In this document: positions 1 to 7,399 of the stretch, piece after piece | How the letters are laid out: each line of letters opens with the position of its first letter | Position numbering within the stretch: position 1 is the first letter of the stretch | Source of the DNA: a bacterium | GTDB taxonomy: Bacteria; Krumholzibacteriota; Krumholzibacteria; LZORAL124-64-63 | Length of the DNA: 13,551 bases | Assembly (NCBI GenBank): GCA_030592025.1 | Contig: JAUUZX010000005.1 | Coordinates: forward strand, 1-13,551 | Reading direction: 5' to 3' | Notes under the pieces: generated by a model | Databases searched by the model: none | The model's input: only the letters and a program-made list of their open reading frames with translations | What the model was told of the DNA's origin: nothing | Position numbers and translations under genes: made by a program

Positions 1-1212
1 GGCCGGGGCGCCGACGAAACGCCAGCCGCGCTCGCGCCCGTGGGTGACCAGCAGCAGCACGGGCACGGCGAAGAGGCCCATCTGCAGTTCCCGGGCCGCG
101 GCCAGCACCGCCGGCGCCACCGCCCCCACCAGGATGCCACCCACCATGCCGCCGGCCGACACGATCAGGTAGAACTCCGTCAAGCGGTCGGCGCCCGGCC
201 GCAGCCGGTAGAGCTCGCCGTGGCACACGATGGTCACCACGAGCAGCCCGCCGCCGAAGAGGGCGATCTGCCACCAGGGCGCGAAGGAGATCTCGAGGCC
301 GAGCCCGGCGTACTGGCCGGGGATCACCGCGTAGAGCACGAGCAGAGCGACACCGAGGCCGATCGCCAACAGCGCGCGGGGGTAGAACCGTTCGCCGCCG
401 AAGGTGATGATGAACGACACCAGGTACACAGCCAGGGGCAGCACCCACAGGAAGGGCATGGTGGCGATGTTTCCGGTCAGTTGCAGGGTGACGGCCATGA
501 AGGCCACCACGCCCAGCAACGACCAGCCCAGCCACAGCAGGCGCCGGCCCGTGGTGGGGACGTCACCGGGGGGCGCCGAGGGTTCGTCGACGGTGTCGTC
601 CCCGGGATGGCGTCGGGTCGCCCCCGCCAGGGCCAGGATGATCACCACGAGGACCACGAAACCGCCGGACCAGATCCACGCCTGCTGCGTGCCGCCCCAC
701 AGGCGCTCCACCGCCAGCGGGTAGGCCAGCAGCGCCAACAGCGACCCCGTGTTGGACATGGCGAACAGCGCGAAGGGTGAGCGCCCCGGGTGGATCCTGG
801 CGTACCAGGCCTGGATCAGGGGGCCGGTGCCCGCCAGCAGGAAGAAGGGCGCGCCCACGGTGGCGGCCAGCATCCCGATGATGAGCCAAGTGGGGTCCTC
901 GCCGCCCTGGGGCTGCCAGCGCAGGTCCGGGATGATGGGCAGGGTGACCACCGCCAGCGCGAGCAGCGCGCCGTGGAGGTAGAAGGGCTTGGCGCCACCC
1001 AGCAGCCGCCGACTGAGGTGGGCGTAGGCGTACCCCGCGAACAGCGCCGTCTGGAAGAAGAGCAGGGCCGTGGTCCACACCGCGGGGGTGCCGCCGTGCC
1101 AGGGCAGGATGTACCGGGACAGCAGAGGCTGCACCATGAAGATGAGGAAGCTGCTGACGAAGATCGCCAGGGCGAAGAACCAGGCCGGGATGGAGGGGCG
1201 CGGTGGGGGCAC
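1..1212 (-). CDS. Membrane protein of the fused transporter/spermidine-synthase-like family (N-terminal membrane part; 3' end outside window)
   Basis: This frame has no upstream ATG. The chosen start is GTG at 1212, with GGAG five bases before it; the next in-frame ATG lies inside the first membrane segment. It reads open for 404 residues to the window edge. I see about ten hydrophobic segments, beginning at about 11-33, 45-64, 78-98, 107-127, 145-168 and 183-198, then a polar linker (200-224) and further segments from 225 to 390. The first 65 residues (FMVQPLLSRYILPWHGG, then AVWTTALLFFQ and GYAYAH) and later LTGNIATMPFLWVLPLAVYL and ELYRLRPGADRLTEFYL are characteristic of bacterial membrane proteins with a C-terminal spermidine-synthase-like methyltransferase fold. 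That catalytic domain would lie beyond the edge, so aminopropyl transfer cannot be judged. The gene lies 117 bases after the YgfZ-TPR gene on the same strand, and I see no terminator between them. The family is clear; the substrate is unknown. Confidence 0.85.
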   Translation of the reverse strand, partial: MPPPRPSIPAWFFALAIFVSSFLIFMVQPLLSRYILPWHGGTPAVWTTALLFFQTALFAGYAYAHLSRRLLGGAKPFYLHGALLALAVVTLPIIPDLRWQPQGGEDPTWLIIGMLAATVGAPFFLLAGTGPLIQAWYARIHPGRSPFALFAMSNTGSLLALLAYPLAVERLWGGTQQAWIWSGGFVVLVVIILALAGATRRHPGDDTVDEPSAPPGDVPTTGRRLLWLGWSLLGVVAFMAVTLQLTGNIATMPFLWVLPLAVYLVSFIITFGGERFYPRALLAIGLGVALLVLYAVIPGQYAGLGLEISFAPWWQIALFGGGLLVVTIVCHGELYRLRPGADRLTEFYLIVSAGGMVGGILVGAVAPAVLAAARELQMGLFAVPVLLLVTHGRERGWRFVGAPA

Positions 1213-1329
1213 GGGGTCTCCGGGGGTCTGGTGGTCGCGGTGGTGATCGTGAACACCGACGACAGTACCATCAGGGGTACGAACAGGGGCAGCAAGAAAC
1301 ACAACCGGAGGTGACGAAGACGCGGACGG

Positions 1330-3039
1330 TCAGGCAGAGCGCTTCGCGTCGGCAAGCATCAGCAGGCGGTGCTCCATTTCCCTGAGGGGCATGAGGTCAC
1401 CCTTGCGGCTGGCCACGGTCACGCCCCGGCGGTAGGTCTCGGCCGCCTCGGTGTCGCGCCCCAGCCGCTCGAGGACCTGGCCGTGGGTGGCGAACGCTGC
1501 GCTGTTGTCATGCTGCACGACGCAGGCCCGCGCCAGGTGGGGCTCGGCGGCCACGAAATCCTCCAGTTCCGCCAGTGCGTTGCCCAACCCCAGCAGGGCC
1601 AGGGGGTCGTCGGGGTCGATCTCCAGCACTTCGCCGAACATGAGGGATTTGCGCTCGGCGTCGGCGCGGCGGGTGGCCGCCTCGGCGCTGGCCTTCGCCT
1701 GGTCGGCCTTGGTGTCGTCCAGACCCATGAAACGCTTTTCGGTGGCCAGGGCGAGTTGGCGTTCGGCCTCCTCCTTGTCGCCGAGCTTCATGTAGAACAG
1801 GGACAGGTTGGTGTGGACCATGGGCTCCAGGGGGTTGATCTCCTCGAGCCGTCTGAAGATCGCGATGGCTTCGCCAAAGCGTTCGTTCCGTCCCAGGATC
1901 ACACCAAGGGCCTCGTAGGCGTCAGCGTGACCCGGGTCCAGGTGCAGGGCTTCCTTGAGCATGGCGACGGCGGTGTCGTCGTGCCCCCGGCTGAAACTCT
2001 GCACCGCCCGCTCGTGGAGATGCCTGGCCCGTTCGAGCTTGTCGCCGCCGCTGTGGAAGGGCAGCAGGACGACCTCGGCCCGCGTCGAGGTGCCCTCGGC
2101 GAGGTCGATTTCCAGGACCATGCCGGGCGTCCGGTGGTCGCGGTCCAGAAAGGCCAGGGCGATGGGTCCTTCCCGGGTCGCCGACAGGACGCCACGGGCC
2201 CAGGTGCCCACCCTGGCGCCGCCCTTCCCCAGCAGCGCCGTCCCGGGAGCCGGGAAGGCGGGCAGGGATTCCTGGCCCGGACCGGTGAACGCCAGGCCCC
2301 GCAGGGCCTGGGGTGGCGAGCCGTAGGTGCGGATCCGGGCCACCACTTCCTGGCCGAGGAAGCAACCCTTGGTCGTGCTCAGGACATGTTCTTCCAGACC
2401 GGTCTGGGGCAGCACGCGCTTGCCGGCGGGCAGGTCGACGCCCATCCGCGGCCAGCCGGCCTCGAGGGTGAGCCACTCCCAGGCCGTGGCGTGCACCCCG
2501 TCATTGGGCCAGGAATCGGCATCGCCGGCCGGGGGGAGGGTGGCTCCCCGGGGCACCAGCTGCAGCCAACCGTGGTCGCCGGTGAACGAGCAGGCGATGG
2601 TCCAGCCTGCCGGTTCGGTCCGGACGCTGAACTCGGGCAGGTCGGTGGTGCGGCCCTGGACCACGAGCCCGTCGAACTCGTCCGAAACGTCGTCCACCAG
2701 CACGTCCTCGGTGATGACGTGCCGAAGCAGGTCGTCGGCCAGGTGGGCAATCTCGACCCGGGGCAGGATGGCCAGGTAGGCGGGGAAGGGCTGCCCCTGT
2801 GCGGGCAGCCGGTGCAGGCTGAACCAGGCCACCAGGGCGCCTTTGCGGTCCAGGCGCGCCGAGAGCTGGCCCTGCCCGGGGGCGAGGGCCTCGACATCGC
2901 TGGTCAACTGGGCCTGGAGGAAAGCCGGTGCGTCGGCTCCGACGACAAAGAGGGCGCCCAGGGCGGGCGCGTCCTGCCAGCCGGCAGCGAAACCGTGGGA
3001 CCGGGCCCGACGGCAGATCTCCAGCGCGAGGTTGCTCAT
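1330..3039 (-). CDS. ygfZ: YgfZ/GcvT-like folate-binding protein fused to C-terminal TPR repeats
   Basis: The protein has 569 residues. Residues 1 to about 325 match the YgfZ branch of the GcvT fold. The start of that region has LQAQLTSDVEAL and a GQGQLSARLDRKG segment (56-67), and the signature KGCFLGQEV at 224-232 contains the conserved cysteine. Known YgfZ proteins are folate-dependent and help assemble or repair Fe-S enzymes such as the tRNA-modifying MiaB. Residues of about 335-560 form tetratricopeptide repeats (for example TAVAMLKEALHLDPGHADAY at 356-375), which YgfZ normally lacks; they probably bind partner proteins. The ATG at 3039 overlaps the stop of the Fe-S carrier gene as ATGA, indicating translational coupling, and GGGGAG lies 11 bases before it. 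A longer reading to 3255 is open but only reads the carrier gene out of frame. The protein is cytosolic, as there is no signal peptide. The family call is firm; the role of the TPR part is inference. Confidence 0.9.
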   Translation of the reverse strand: MSNLALEICRRARSHGFAAGWQDAPALGALFVVGADAPAFLQAQLTSDVEALAPGQGQLSARLDRKGALVAWFSLHRLPAQGQPFPAYLAILPRVEIAHLADDLLRHVITEDVLVDDVSDEFDGLVVQGRTTDLPEFSVRTEPAGWTIACSFTGDHGWLQLVPRGATLPPAGDADSWPNDGVHATAWEWLTLEAGWPRMGVDLPAGKRVLPQTGLEEHVLSTTKGCFLGQEVVARIRTYGSPPQALRGLAFTGPGQESLPAFPAPGTALLGKGGARVGTWARGVLSATREGPIALAFLDRDHRTPGMVLEIDLAEGTSTRAEVVLLPFHSGGDKLERARHLHERAVQSFSRGHDDTAVAMLKEALHLDPGHADAYEALGVILGRNERFGEAIAIFRRLEEINPLEPMVHTNLSLFYMKLGDKEEAERQLALATEKRFMGLDDTKADQAKASAEAATRRADAERKSLMFGEVLEIDPDDPLALLGLGNALAELEDFVAAEPHLARACVVQHDNSAAFATHGQVLERLGRDTEAAETYRRGVTVASRKGDLMPLREMEHRLLMLADAKRSA

Positions 3040-3701
3040 ACGGCGAAGCTCTCCCCACAACCACAGGTGTTGCTGGCGTTGGGATTGCTGAAGACGAAAC
3101 CGCGGCCGCCGAGACCCGCCTGATGGTCGAGGGTCACGCCCCGCAGGTAGATCGTGCTCTTCTTGTCCAGGTAGGCATCGAAGCCGGTGCAGGGGACGAC
3201 GAGATCGCCCTCCTGGCGCGTGCCGAACTCCACCTTGTAGACGAACCCGGAACACCCACCGCCCGATACGCCCAGGCGCAATCCCTGGCCCTCACGGTCC
3301 TCGGCCGCGATCAGCCGACGGACCTCGACCTGGGCGGAGTCGGTCAGGATCACCACCGCGTCGGCGGGCGCTGCTGCCAGCGGCCGCGCCGGGCTCGTCG
3401 GGGCCGGGGCCGGTCGGGTGGCGCCCTGGCGGACGAAGTCCCCCAGAGGGGTGATGGACCTCACCTCGGCCGTGGGCAGGGCCAGGCGGTCGTGTTTCTT
3501 CCACACACCGAAGCGGGCGGCGCGCTGCAGCCACTCGGCGTTGGTCTGCTCGTTCTCGCCCTCGTGGTGCATGTCGCAGTCCAGCAGGATGATGTCCGTT
3601 GAGCCGATGGTGTCGCAACGGCCGACGTAGACGGTATCTCTGGTCTCGGCCACCACGGTGATGCCGTGCAGATCACCCTTGTCGTCGTGGAAAGTGCCCA
3701 T
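3036..3701 (-). CDS. A-type iron-sulfur carrier (IscA/ErpA/HesB) with uncharacterised N-terminal domain
   Basis: The protein has 221 residues. Residues 116-221 form a HesB/IscA-type domain with the three expected cysteines: Cys150 in LRLGVSGGGCSGFVYKVEF, and Cys213 and Cys215 in NTCGCGESF near the C terminus. The LDHQAGLGGRGFVFSNPNA segment also fits. Such proteins accept [2Fe-2S] or [4Fe-4S] clusters and pass them to target enzymes. Residues 1-90 are a separate domain I cannot name. It is rich in His, Asp and Trp (FHDDKGDLHG, CDMHHEGEN, AARFGVWKKHDRL). A Pro/Ala linker (about 91-115) joins the two. A usual IscA has about 107-120 residues, so this is twice normal length. I chose ATG 3701 because AAGGA lies eight bases upstream; an in-frame start at 3731 would overlap the bacilliredoxin gene and lacks a site. 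It lies 13 bases after the bacilliredoxin gene and overlaps ygfZ by four bases. Confidence 0.92.
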   Translation of the reverse strand: MGTFHDDKGDLHGITVVAETRDTVYVGRCDTIGSTDIILLDCDMHHEGENEQTNAEWLQRAARFGVWKKHDRLALPTAEVRSITPLGDFVRQGATRPAPAPTSPARPLAAAPADAVVILTDSAQVEVRRLIAAEDREGQGLRLGVSGGGCSGFVYKVEFGTRQEGDLVVPCTGFDAYLDKKSTIYLRGVTLDHQAGLGGRGFVFSNPNASNTCGCGESFAV

Positions 3702-3714
3702 GGCGGCGGTCCTT

Positions 3715-4131
3715 TCAGCAGTGTTCGTCAAAGGCGAGGCTCAATTCGCGGGCGACAACGTCCGCGGATTGGCCCTCGATCAGGTGGCGAGGCACGAAGT
3801 GCACCAGTTGGCCGTCCTTCATCAACGCCAGGGACGGGCTGCTGGGCGGCACGTCGCCGATGAGTTTGCGGGCGCGGGCGGTGGCGTCGAGGTCCTGCCC
3901 TGCGAAGACCGTGGCCACCCGCGCGGGCCGGCGCGCGTGATCGAGGGCCATCTTCAGACCGGGGCGGGCGCTGCCGGCGGCGCAGCCGCAGACCGAGTTG
4001 ATCAGCAGCAGGCTCGCGCCTTCAGACTTGGCGAACCAGGTGTCCACTTCGGCGGCGGCGCGCAGTTCCTCGATACCGCTTGCGGTCAATTCGGCCCGCA
4101 TCGGGGCCAGCATCTGCTCGGGGTAGGGCAT
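3715..4131 (-). CDS. BrxA/BrxB-family bacilliredoxin
   Basis: The 138-residue protein matches the YphP/YqiW (BrxA/BrxB, DUF1094) family over its whole length. It shows NSVCGCAAGSARP with the CGC active site at Cys48-Gly49-Cys50, VPPSSPSLALMKDGQLVHF at 94-112, RHLIEG at 115-120, and a C-terminal FDEHC ending in Cys138. In Bacillus, members remove bacillithiol from oxidised proteins; whether this organism makes bacillithiol cannot be seen here, so a broader disulfide or thiol role is possible. It is the first gene of the operon with the Fe-S carrier and ygfZ. The promoter and the IscR-like operator lie about 60-95 bases upstream. A GGGAG lies about ten bases before the ATG, which is a rather long spacing. 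The protein is cytosolic, with no signal peptide. Confidence 0.93.
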   Translation of the reverse strand: MPYPEQMLAPMRAELTASGIEELRAAAEVDTWFAKSEGASLLLINSVCGCAAGSARPGLKMALDHARRPARVATVFAGQDLDATARARKLIGDVPPSSPSLALMKDGQLVHFVPRHLIEGQSADVVARELSLAFDEHC

Positions 4132-4194
4132 GAGGTCTCGTCTCCCGGTTGGTGTCCATGGGCCCCGTACGCGGGGGTGATCCTACGGCTATGA

Positions 4195-4221
4195 GATATA
4201 ATACTTGAGTAAATATGTCAA
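4195..4221 (-). promoter_or_regulatory. Promoter of the bacilliredoxin / Fe-S carrier / ygfZ operon
   Basis: On the minus strand a perfect -35 TTGACA (4216-4221) is followed after 15 bases by TATATC (4195-4200), or after 17 bases by TATCTC. The region is AT-rich against a GC-rich background. Transcription would start near 4188 and leave a leader of about 57 bases before the ATG at 4131. The -35 is clear; the exact -10 is uncertain. Confidence 0.65.
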
Positions 4222-4225
4222 GTAT
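4201..4225. promoter_or_regulatory. IscR-type (Rrf2 family) operator over the operon promoter
   Basis: The perfect inverted repeat ATACTTGA (4201-4208) and TCAAGTAT (4218-4225) has a nine-base spacer and spans 25 bases. The E. coli IscR type 1 consensus, as I recall it, is also 25 bases, with half-sites ATASYYGACT and AGTCRRSTAT around a WWW core. By eye 22 of 25 positions fit; the misfits are 4209, 4215 and 4216. The site covers the -35 box and abuts the -10, which is where a repressor would block polymerase. Downstream lie Fe-S maintenance genes, which is the expected regulon content. No Rrf2 regulator gene lies in this window. Confidence 0.6.
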
Positions 4226-4256
4226 AGTTCGGGCATGCCGCTCCTCATGCCGGCGG

Positions 4257-4295
4257 TAAAACGAAGCCGGCCACCCGCAGGTGCGGGCGGCCGGC
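4257..4295 (-). terminator. Intrinsic terminator of the S8 protease gene
   Basis: Arms GCCGGCC and GGCCGGC (4266-4272, 4289-4295) are extended, across one mismatch, by CCCGC/GCGGG around a four-base loop. Read on the minus strand, the hairpin is followed by TTCGTTTTA. It begins 20 bases after the protease stop codon and separates the protease from the Fe-S operon promoter. Confidence 0.8.
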
Positions 4296-4315
4296 GTGAG
4301 AGCCGCTGTCGGCGT

Positions 4316-7300
4316 CTACTGGACGAGCAGCAACTTGGTGGTCTGCACGCCTTCGCTGGTGACCATGCGGGCGAAGTAGGTGCCCGAAGAGACACCTCGG
4401 CCCGCGCTGTCGGTGCCGTGCCAGGTCACGGCACTCGACCCGGCCGGGAAGATCGTGTCGGCGATGAGGGCGATGCGACGACCGGTGATGTCGTAGATCG
4501 CCAACTCCACCTGCTGCGGGGCAGCCAGGGTGAAGCTGATCTCGGTGGAAGGATTGAACGGGTTGGGCCGGGCGCCCTCGAGCCGCGTCACCAGCAGCGG
4601 CAGATCCAGTTCGAGGGACTTCTCCATGATCACGGTCCACTCGCCGTGCTCGAGGTGGAGCAGGGAGTAGAACGCCGTATGGCCCGCGGCCCCGATGATC
4701 CCGCTATCGACGGCACGGAAGCCGTTGGCGGTGGCGACCACGGTGAGTTCGGAAAGCTCGCCGTCCAGTCGCCTGACCACCCGGAATACCTGCGGGTCGG
4801 TCTCGCGGTCGGAGGTCCAGGTGAGCTCCACTTGGTGACCGCTGAGCCTCGCGTCGAGGGTGGGCACGAGGGTGGGCACCACGCCTGCGCAGCCGGCGTC
4901 GCCGCAGCCCACGCCGAGGGCGCCGATAAGATCGTCGCAGCCCCACGGATGGTGGCCCGCCAGGGCCCAGGAGTCCGAGGCCACGTGGAAGTCACCGGCG
5001 CCGATATCGCAGAAGCAGGGATCGGCGGAGAAGTTGCCGTCCAGGTTGACCTGGGGCGCGATCGCGCCGACCCAGTCGCCGCCGGTGTTGCCGTAGAGGT
5101 CGCAGCAAACCAAGGTGATGACGTCCCCTTGGACGCTAGTTCCGGCCGCGACGCCTCCATTGAGGGCGATGATGGTGCGTTCAATCATGATGTTGCTGTA
5201 GTTGTACGCGTCCACGCCATTAACTGTGTTGCTCACGACCGTACAGTCTCGAAGGAGCGCGGTTGCGTCCATCACGAACACTCCGTGATCGCCGGCGCCA
5301 CGCAGGACGCAGCCTTCGACCGTCAGGTTGGCGCCGTACCTGGCGTGGACGTTACTGCCGACGGCGTCACGGATCGTGAGATCGGCGAGATGGTTCGTCG
5401 TACCATCAAAGACCATGGTGCCACCGACGATATGGACGTCCGCTGCGGAACCGGTCGCACCGTGCAAGTCCACGCCTTCGCCGAACATGATCGAACCACC
5501 CGAAGAATGAACGCCATCATGTATGACGATCTCGCCTTCACCCATGAGTGCATAACTCGCGACCCAGAGGTTGGCAAGGGGCGCCGTGACTGTGCCGGGG
5601 TTCGCGTCGTCGCCGGTCACGGCCACGTGCAGAACCTGGCGCAGGCCCGACTGGATGAACGAGTAGATCTGGCCGCCGCCGGCCAGGGTGCCCTTGTGCG
5701 TGACCCGCACGCGGTACCAGCCGGCGGTCGGCGCGGCCACGTCGATGCGCTCGACGTTGTCGCGGAAGTTGTCGCCGGTGGTGGCGGCGTTCGCGGGGTT
5801 GGCCGGGTCGAGGATCCAGGGCTCGTAGACCATGGCGTCGCTCAGGCGTTCCAGCCGCAGGTCGAGGTCGTTGACGAGCATGAGGTCGGGCGGATTCAGG
5901 GACCAGACGGGCACCGTGCCCGCGGGGTCGGTCCAGCAGACGGTCAGGGCGATGGGCTCCAGACCGTCGCTGTAGAAGACCAGGTCGTTGGTCCCGCCGT
6001 CGGCCAGGCTCGTCTCCAGGATGCGGTTGCCGGTGGCCGCGTCGCCGGTGATGACCTGCGCCGCGCCATGGGTATCCATGAGGCCCCAGCCGAAGCTGTA
6101 GTCGGGGCCGTCGGCGGTGCCGGTCTCGTTGGCGGTGTGTAGGATCAGGCCCTTCACCGTGGCGGACCGGGCGTTGGTGCCGTGGGTGTCGAGGTAATGC
6201 CCGAAGAGGAGGTTCGCCGAACCCGAGGCGTTGGGTGACGACATGGAGGTCCCGCTGATGGAGTAGTAGTCCGCGGGGCCCGTGTCCCAGGCGCTGTAGA
6301 GGCCGACGCCGTTGGCGGAGATGTCCGGCTTGATGCGGCCGTCGTCCGTGGGGCCCCAGCTGCTGAATTCGACGCTGATCACGCCGCCGGGGGTGGAGTA
6401 GCCGCCGATCACGTCGTAGGTGGCCCCCACGGTGAGGATGTTCTTGGCGTTGCCGGCGTAGCTGATCGTGTGGAAGCCGGTGGTGCCGCCGTCCGGGTCG
6501 CGGGGGATGTTGATCCACTCCCAATCGCTGAGCAGGGGATTCCAGTACCAGTAGTACTCACCGGCTGCGGGGCCGGCGTCGTTCCGGTCGTTGCCCGCGG
6601 ACTTGCAGACCAGGTAGTAGGGCGCGTTGTAGGTGATGTCGTCGAGGTCGCGGGCGTTGTCGTAGTAGAAACCGAAGCCCGCGTCCTCGGTGGCGCTGAC
6701 GGTGTGGTCGCCGTACCAGATCCAGTAGCCGCCGCTGCTCGACCAGTACCAGCCGGTGCCGTAGCCGTAGCTGTGGTTGGAGACGCGCAGACCGCCGGCC
6801 GCGGCCGCGGCCATCTCGATCTCGTCATCGGTCCAATCGTAGAAGTCGAGCAGGGCGGCCGGGGACATCCCCTTGGCGGCCGGGTTGACGCCCGATGCCA
6901 TCATGGTGCCGGCCACGTGGGTGGAGTGGTAGCCGACGGTGACGGCCCCGTCACCCGGGGTGGCCCTCCCACCGAACTCCTGATGGACGGCGTACACGGC
7001 GGAGCCGTCCCACACGGCCATCTGGCCGGGCAGGTTGGCGCCGTCCAGGTTCAGGCCGCTGGCGCCGCCGGGCCAGAGCAGGTCGGTCCCGATGCTGATG
7101 GCCGCGTCGAGGTTCTCGACCATGTTGACCAGGAGACGGCCCCGGCTGTCGATGCCCATGAGCTGCATGTCGGGATCGCTGTTGATCAGGCCCATGGCGC
7201 CGGAGTCTTCGGCGATCAACTGCTGGAAAAGAGCGGTGCGTTGGACGGCGTTCTGTTGGGCGAAGTCGTCCTGCAGCTGCTGCAGGCGGCCGACGTCGGT

Positions 7301-7399
7301 GGTGCCCAGCGGGCCGGGTACCTGGGCGAATGCGGGCAGAACCATCGTTGCGAGGAGCAACAACGGCAACGTCCATCCATAGCGATTGCAAAGACGCAT
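4316..7399 (-). CDS. Secreted subtilisin-like (S8) serine protease with beta-helix tail and FlgD-like C-terminal domain
   Basis: The protein has 1027 residues. A signal peptide covers about 1-25 (LPLLLLATMVLPAFA). The peptidase S8 domain runs about 120-455, with Asp131 in MAVWDGSAVY, His158 in GYHSTHVAGT, oxyanion Asn270 in CKSAGN and Ser385 in SGTSMSSPNASG, so all catalytic residues are present. Two stretches inside it are strikingly aromatic: nine Tyr/Trp in residues 211-230 and seven in 281-300. A proprotein-convertase-like beta domain follows (about 455-590). Next come a right-handed beta-helix-like region (about 590-830), a fibronectin-like stretch (about 845-935), and a FlgD-like Ig domain (941-1027) starting PNPFNPSTEISF. 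Such C-terminal domains are common on exported proteins of FCB bacteria and may act in sorting or surface attachment. GGAGG lies six bases before the ATG. The protein is extracellular or on the surface. The peptidase call is firm; the target proteins are unknown. Confidence 0.93.
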   Translation of the reverse strand: MRLCNRYGWTLPLLLLATMVLPAFAQVPGPLGTTDVGRLQQLQDDFAQQNAVQRTALFQQLIAEDSGAMGLINSDPDMQLMGIDSRGRLLVNMVENLDAAISIGTDLLWPGGASGLNLDGANLPGQMAVWDGSAVYAVHQEFGGRATPGDGAVTVGYHSTHVAGTMMASGVNPAAKGMSPAALLDFYDWTDDEIEMAAAAAGGLRVSNHSYGYGTGWYWSSSGGYWIWYGDHTVSATEDAGFGFYYDNARDLDDITYNAPYYLVCKSAGNDRNDAGPAAGEYYWYWNPLLSDWEWINIPRDPDGGTTGFHTISYAGNAKNILTVGATYDVIGGYSTPGGVISVEFSSWGPTDDGRIKPDISANGVGLYSAWDTGPADYYSISGTSMSSPNASGSANLLFGHYLDTHGTNARSATVKGLILHTANETGTADGPDYSFGWGLMDTHGAAQVITGDAATGNRILETSLADGGTNDLVFYSDGLEPIALTVCWTDPAGTVPVWSLNPPDLMLVNDLDLRLERLSDAMVYEPWILDPANPANAATTGDNFRDNVERIDVAAPTAGWYRVRVTHKGTLAGGGQIYSFIQSGLRQVLHVAVTGDDANPGTVTAPLANLWVASYALMGEGEIVIHDGVHSSGGSIMFGEGVDLHGATGSAADVHIVGGTMVFDGTTNHLADLTIRDAVGSNVHARYGANLTVEGCVLRGAGDHGVFVMDATALLRDCTVVSNTVNGVDAYNYSNIMIERTIIALNGGVAAGTSVQGDVITLVCCDLYGNTGGDWVGAIAPQVNLDGNFSADPCFCDIGAGDFHVASDSWALAGHHPWGCDDLIGALGVGCGDAGCAGVVPTLVPTLDARLSGHQVELTWTSDRETDPQVFRVVRRLDGELSELTVVATANGFRAVDSGIIGAAGHTAFYSLLHLEHGEWTVIMEKSLELDLPLLVTRLEGARPNPFNPSTEISFTLAAPQQVELAIYDITGRRIALIADTIFPAGSSAVTWHGTDSAGRGVSSGTYFARMVTSEGVQTTKLLLVQ

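Noticed and set aside
816..1355. Minus-strand open frame with a hydrophobic start (179 codons) overlapping the left-edge membrane gene
   Set aside because: After about 35 residues it turns into Ser/Arg/Pro-rich low-complexity sequence. The frame starting at GTG 1212 carries clear family motifs over the same bases.
1369..3123. Open frame of 584 codons on the plus strand opposite ygfZ-TPR
   Set aside because: It is an antisense shadow; it has no recognisable motif and spans the junction of two real minus-strand genes.
3040..3255. Upstream extension of the YgfZ-TPR protein by 72 codons
   Set aside because: The added residues are an out-of-frame reading of the C terminus of the Fe-S carrier. 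The ATG at 3039 overlaps the carrier stop as ATGA and begins where YgfZ similarity begins.
4232..4251. Inverted repeat GGCATG / CATGCC with an eight-base loop upstream of the Fe-S operon promoter
   Set aside because: The arms are short and no T-run follows. It lies between a strong terminator and the promoter with no clear role.
4205..6142. Long open frame of 645 codons on the plus strand, antisense to the S8 protease
   Set aside because: The product is low-complexity, rich in Gly, His, Asp, Val and Arg, with no recognisable domain. It runs through the terminator hairpin and lies opposite a gene with clear domains. High G+C keeps the complementary frame free of stops.
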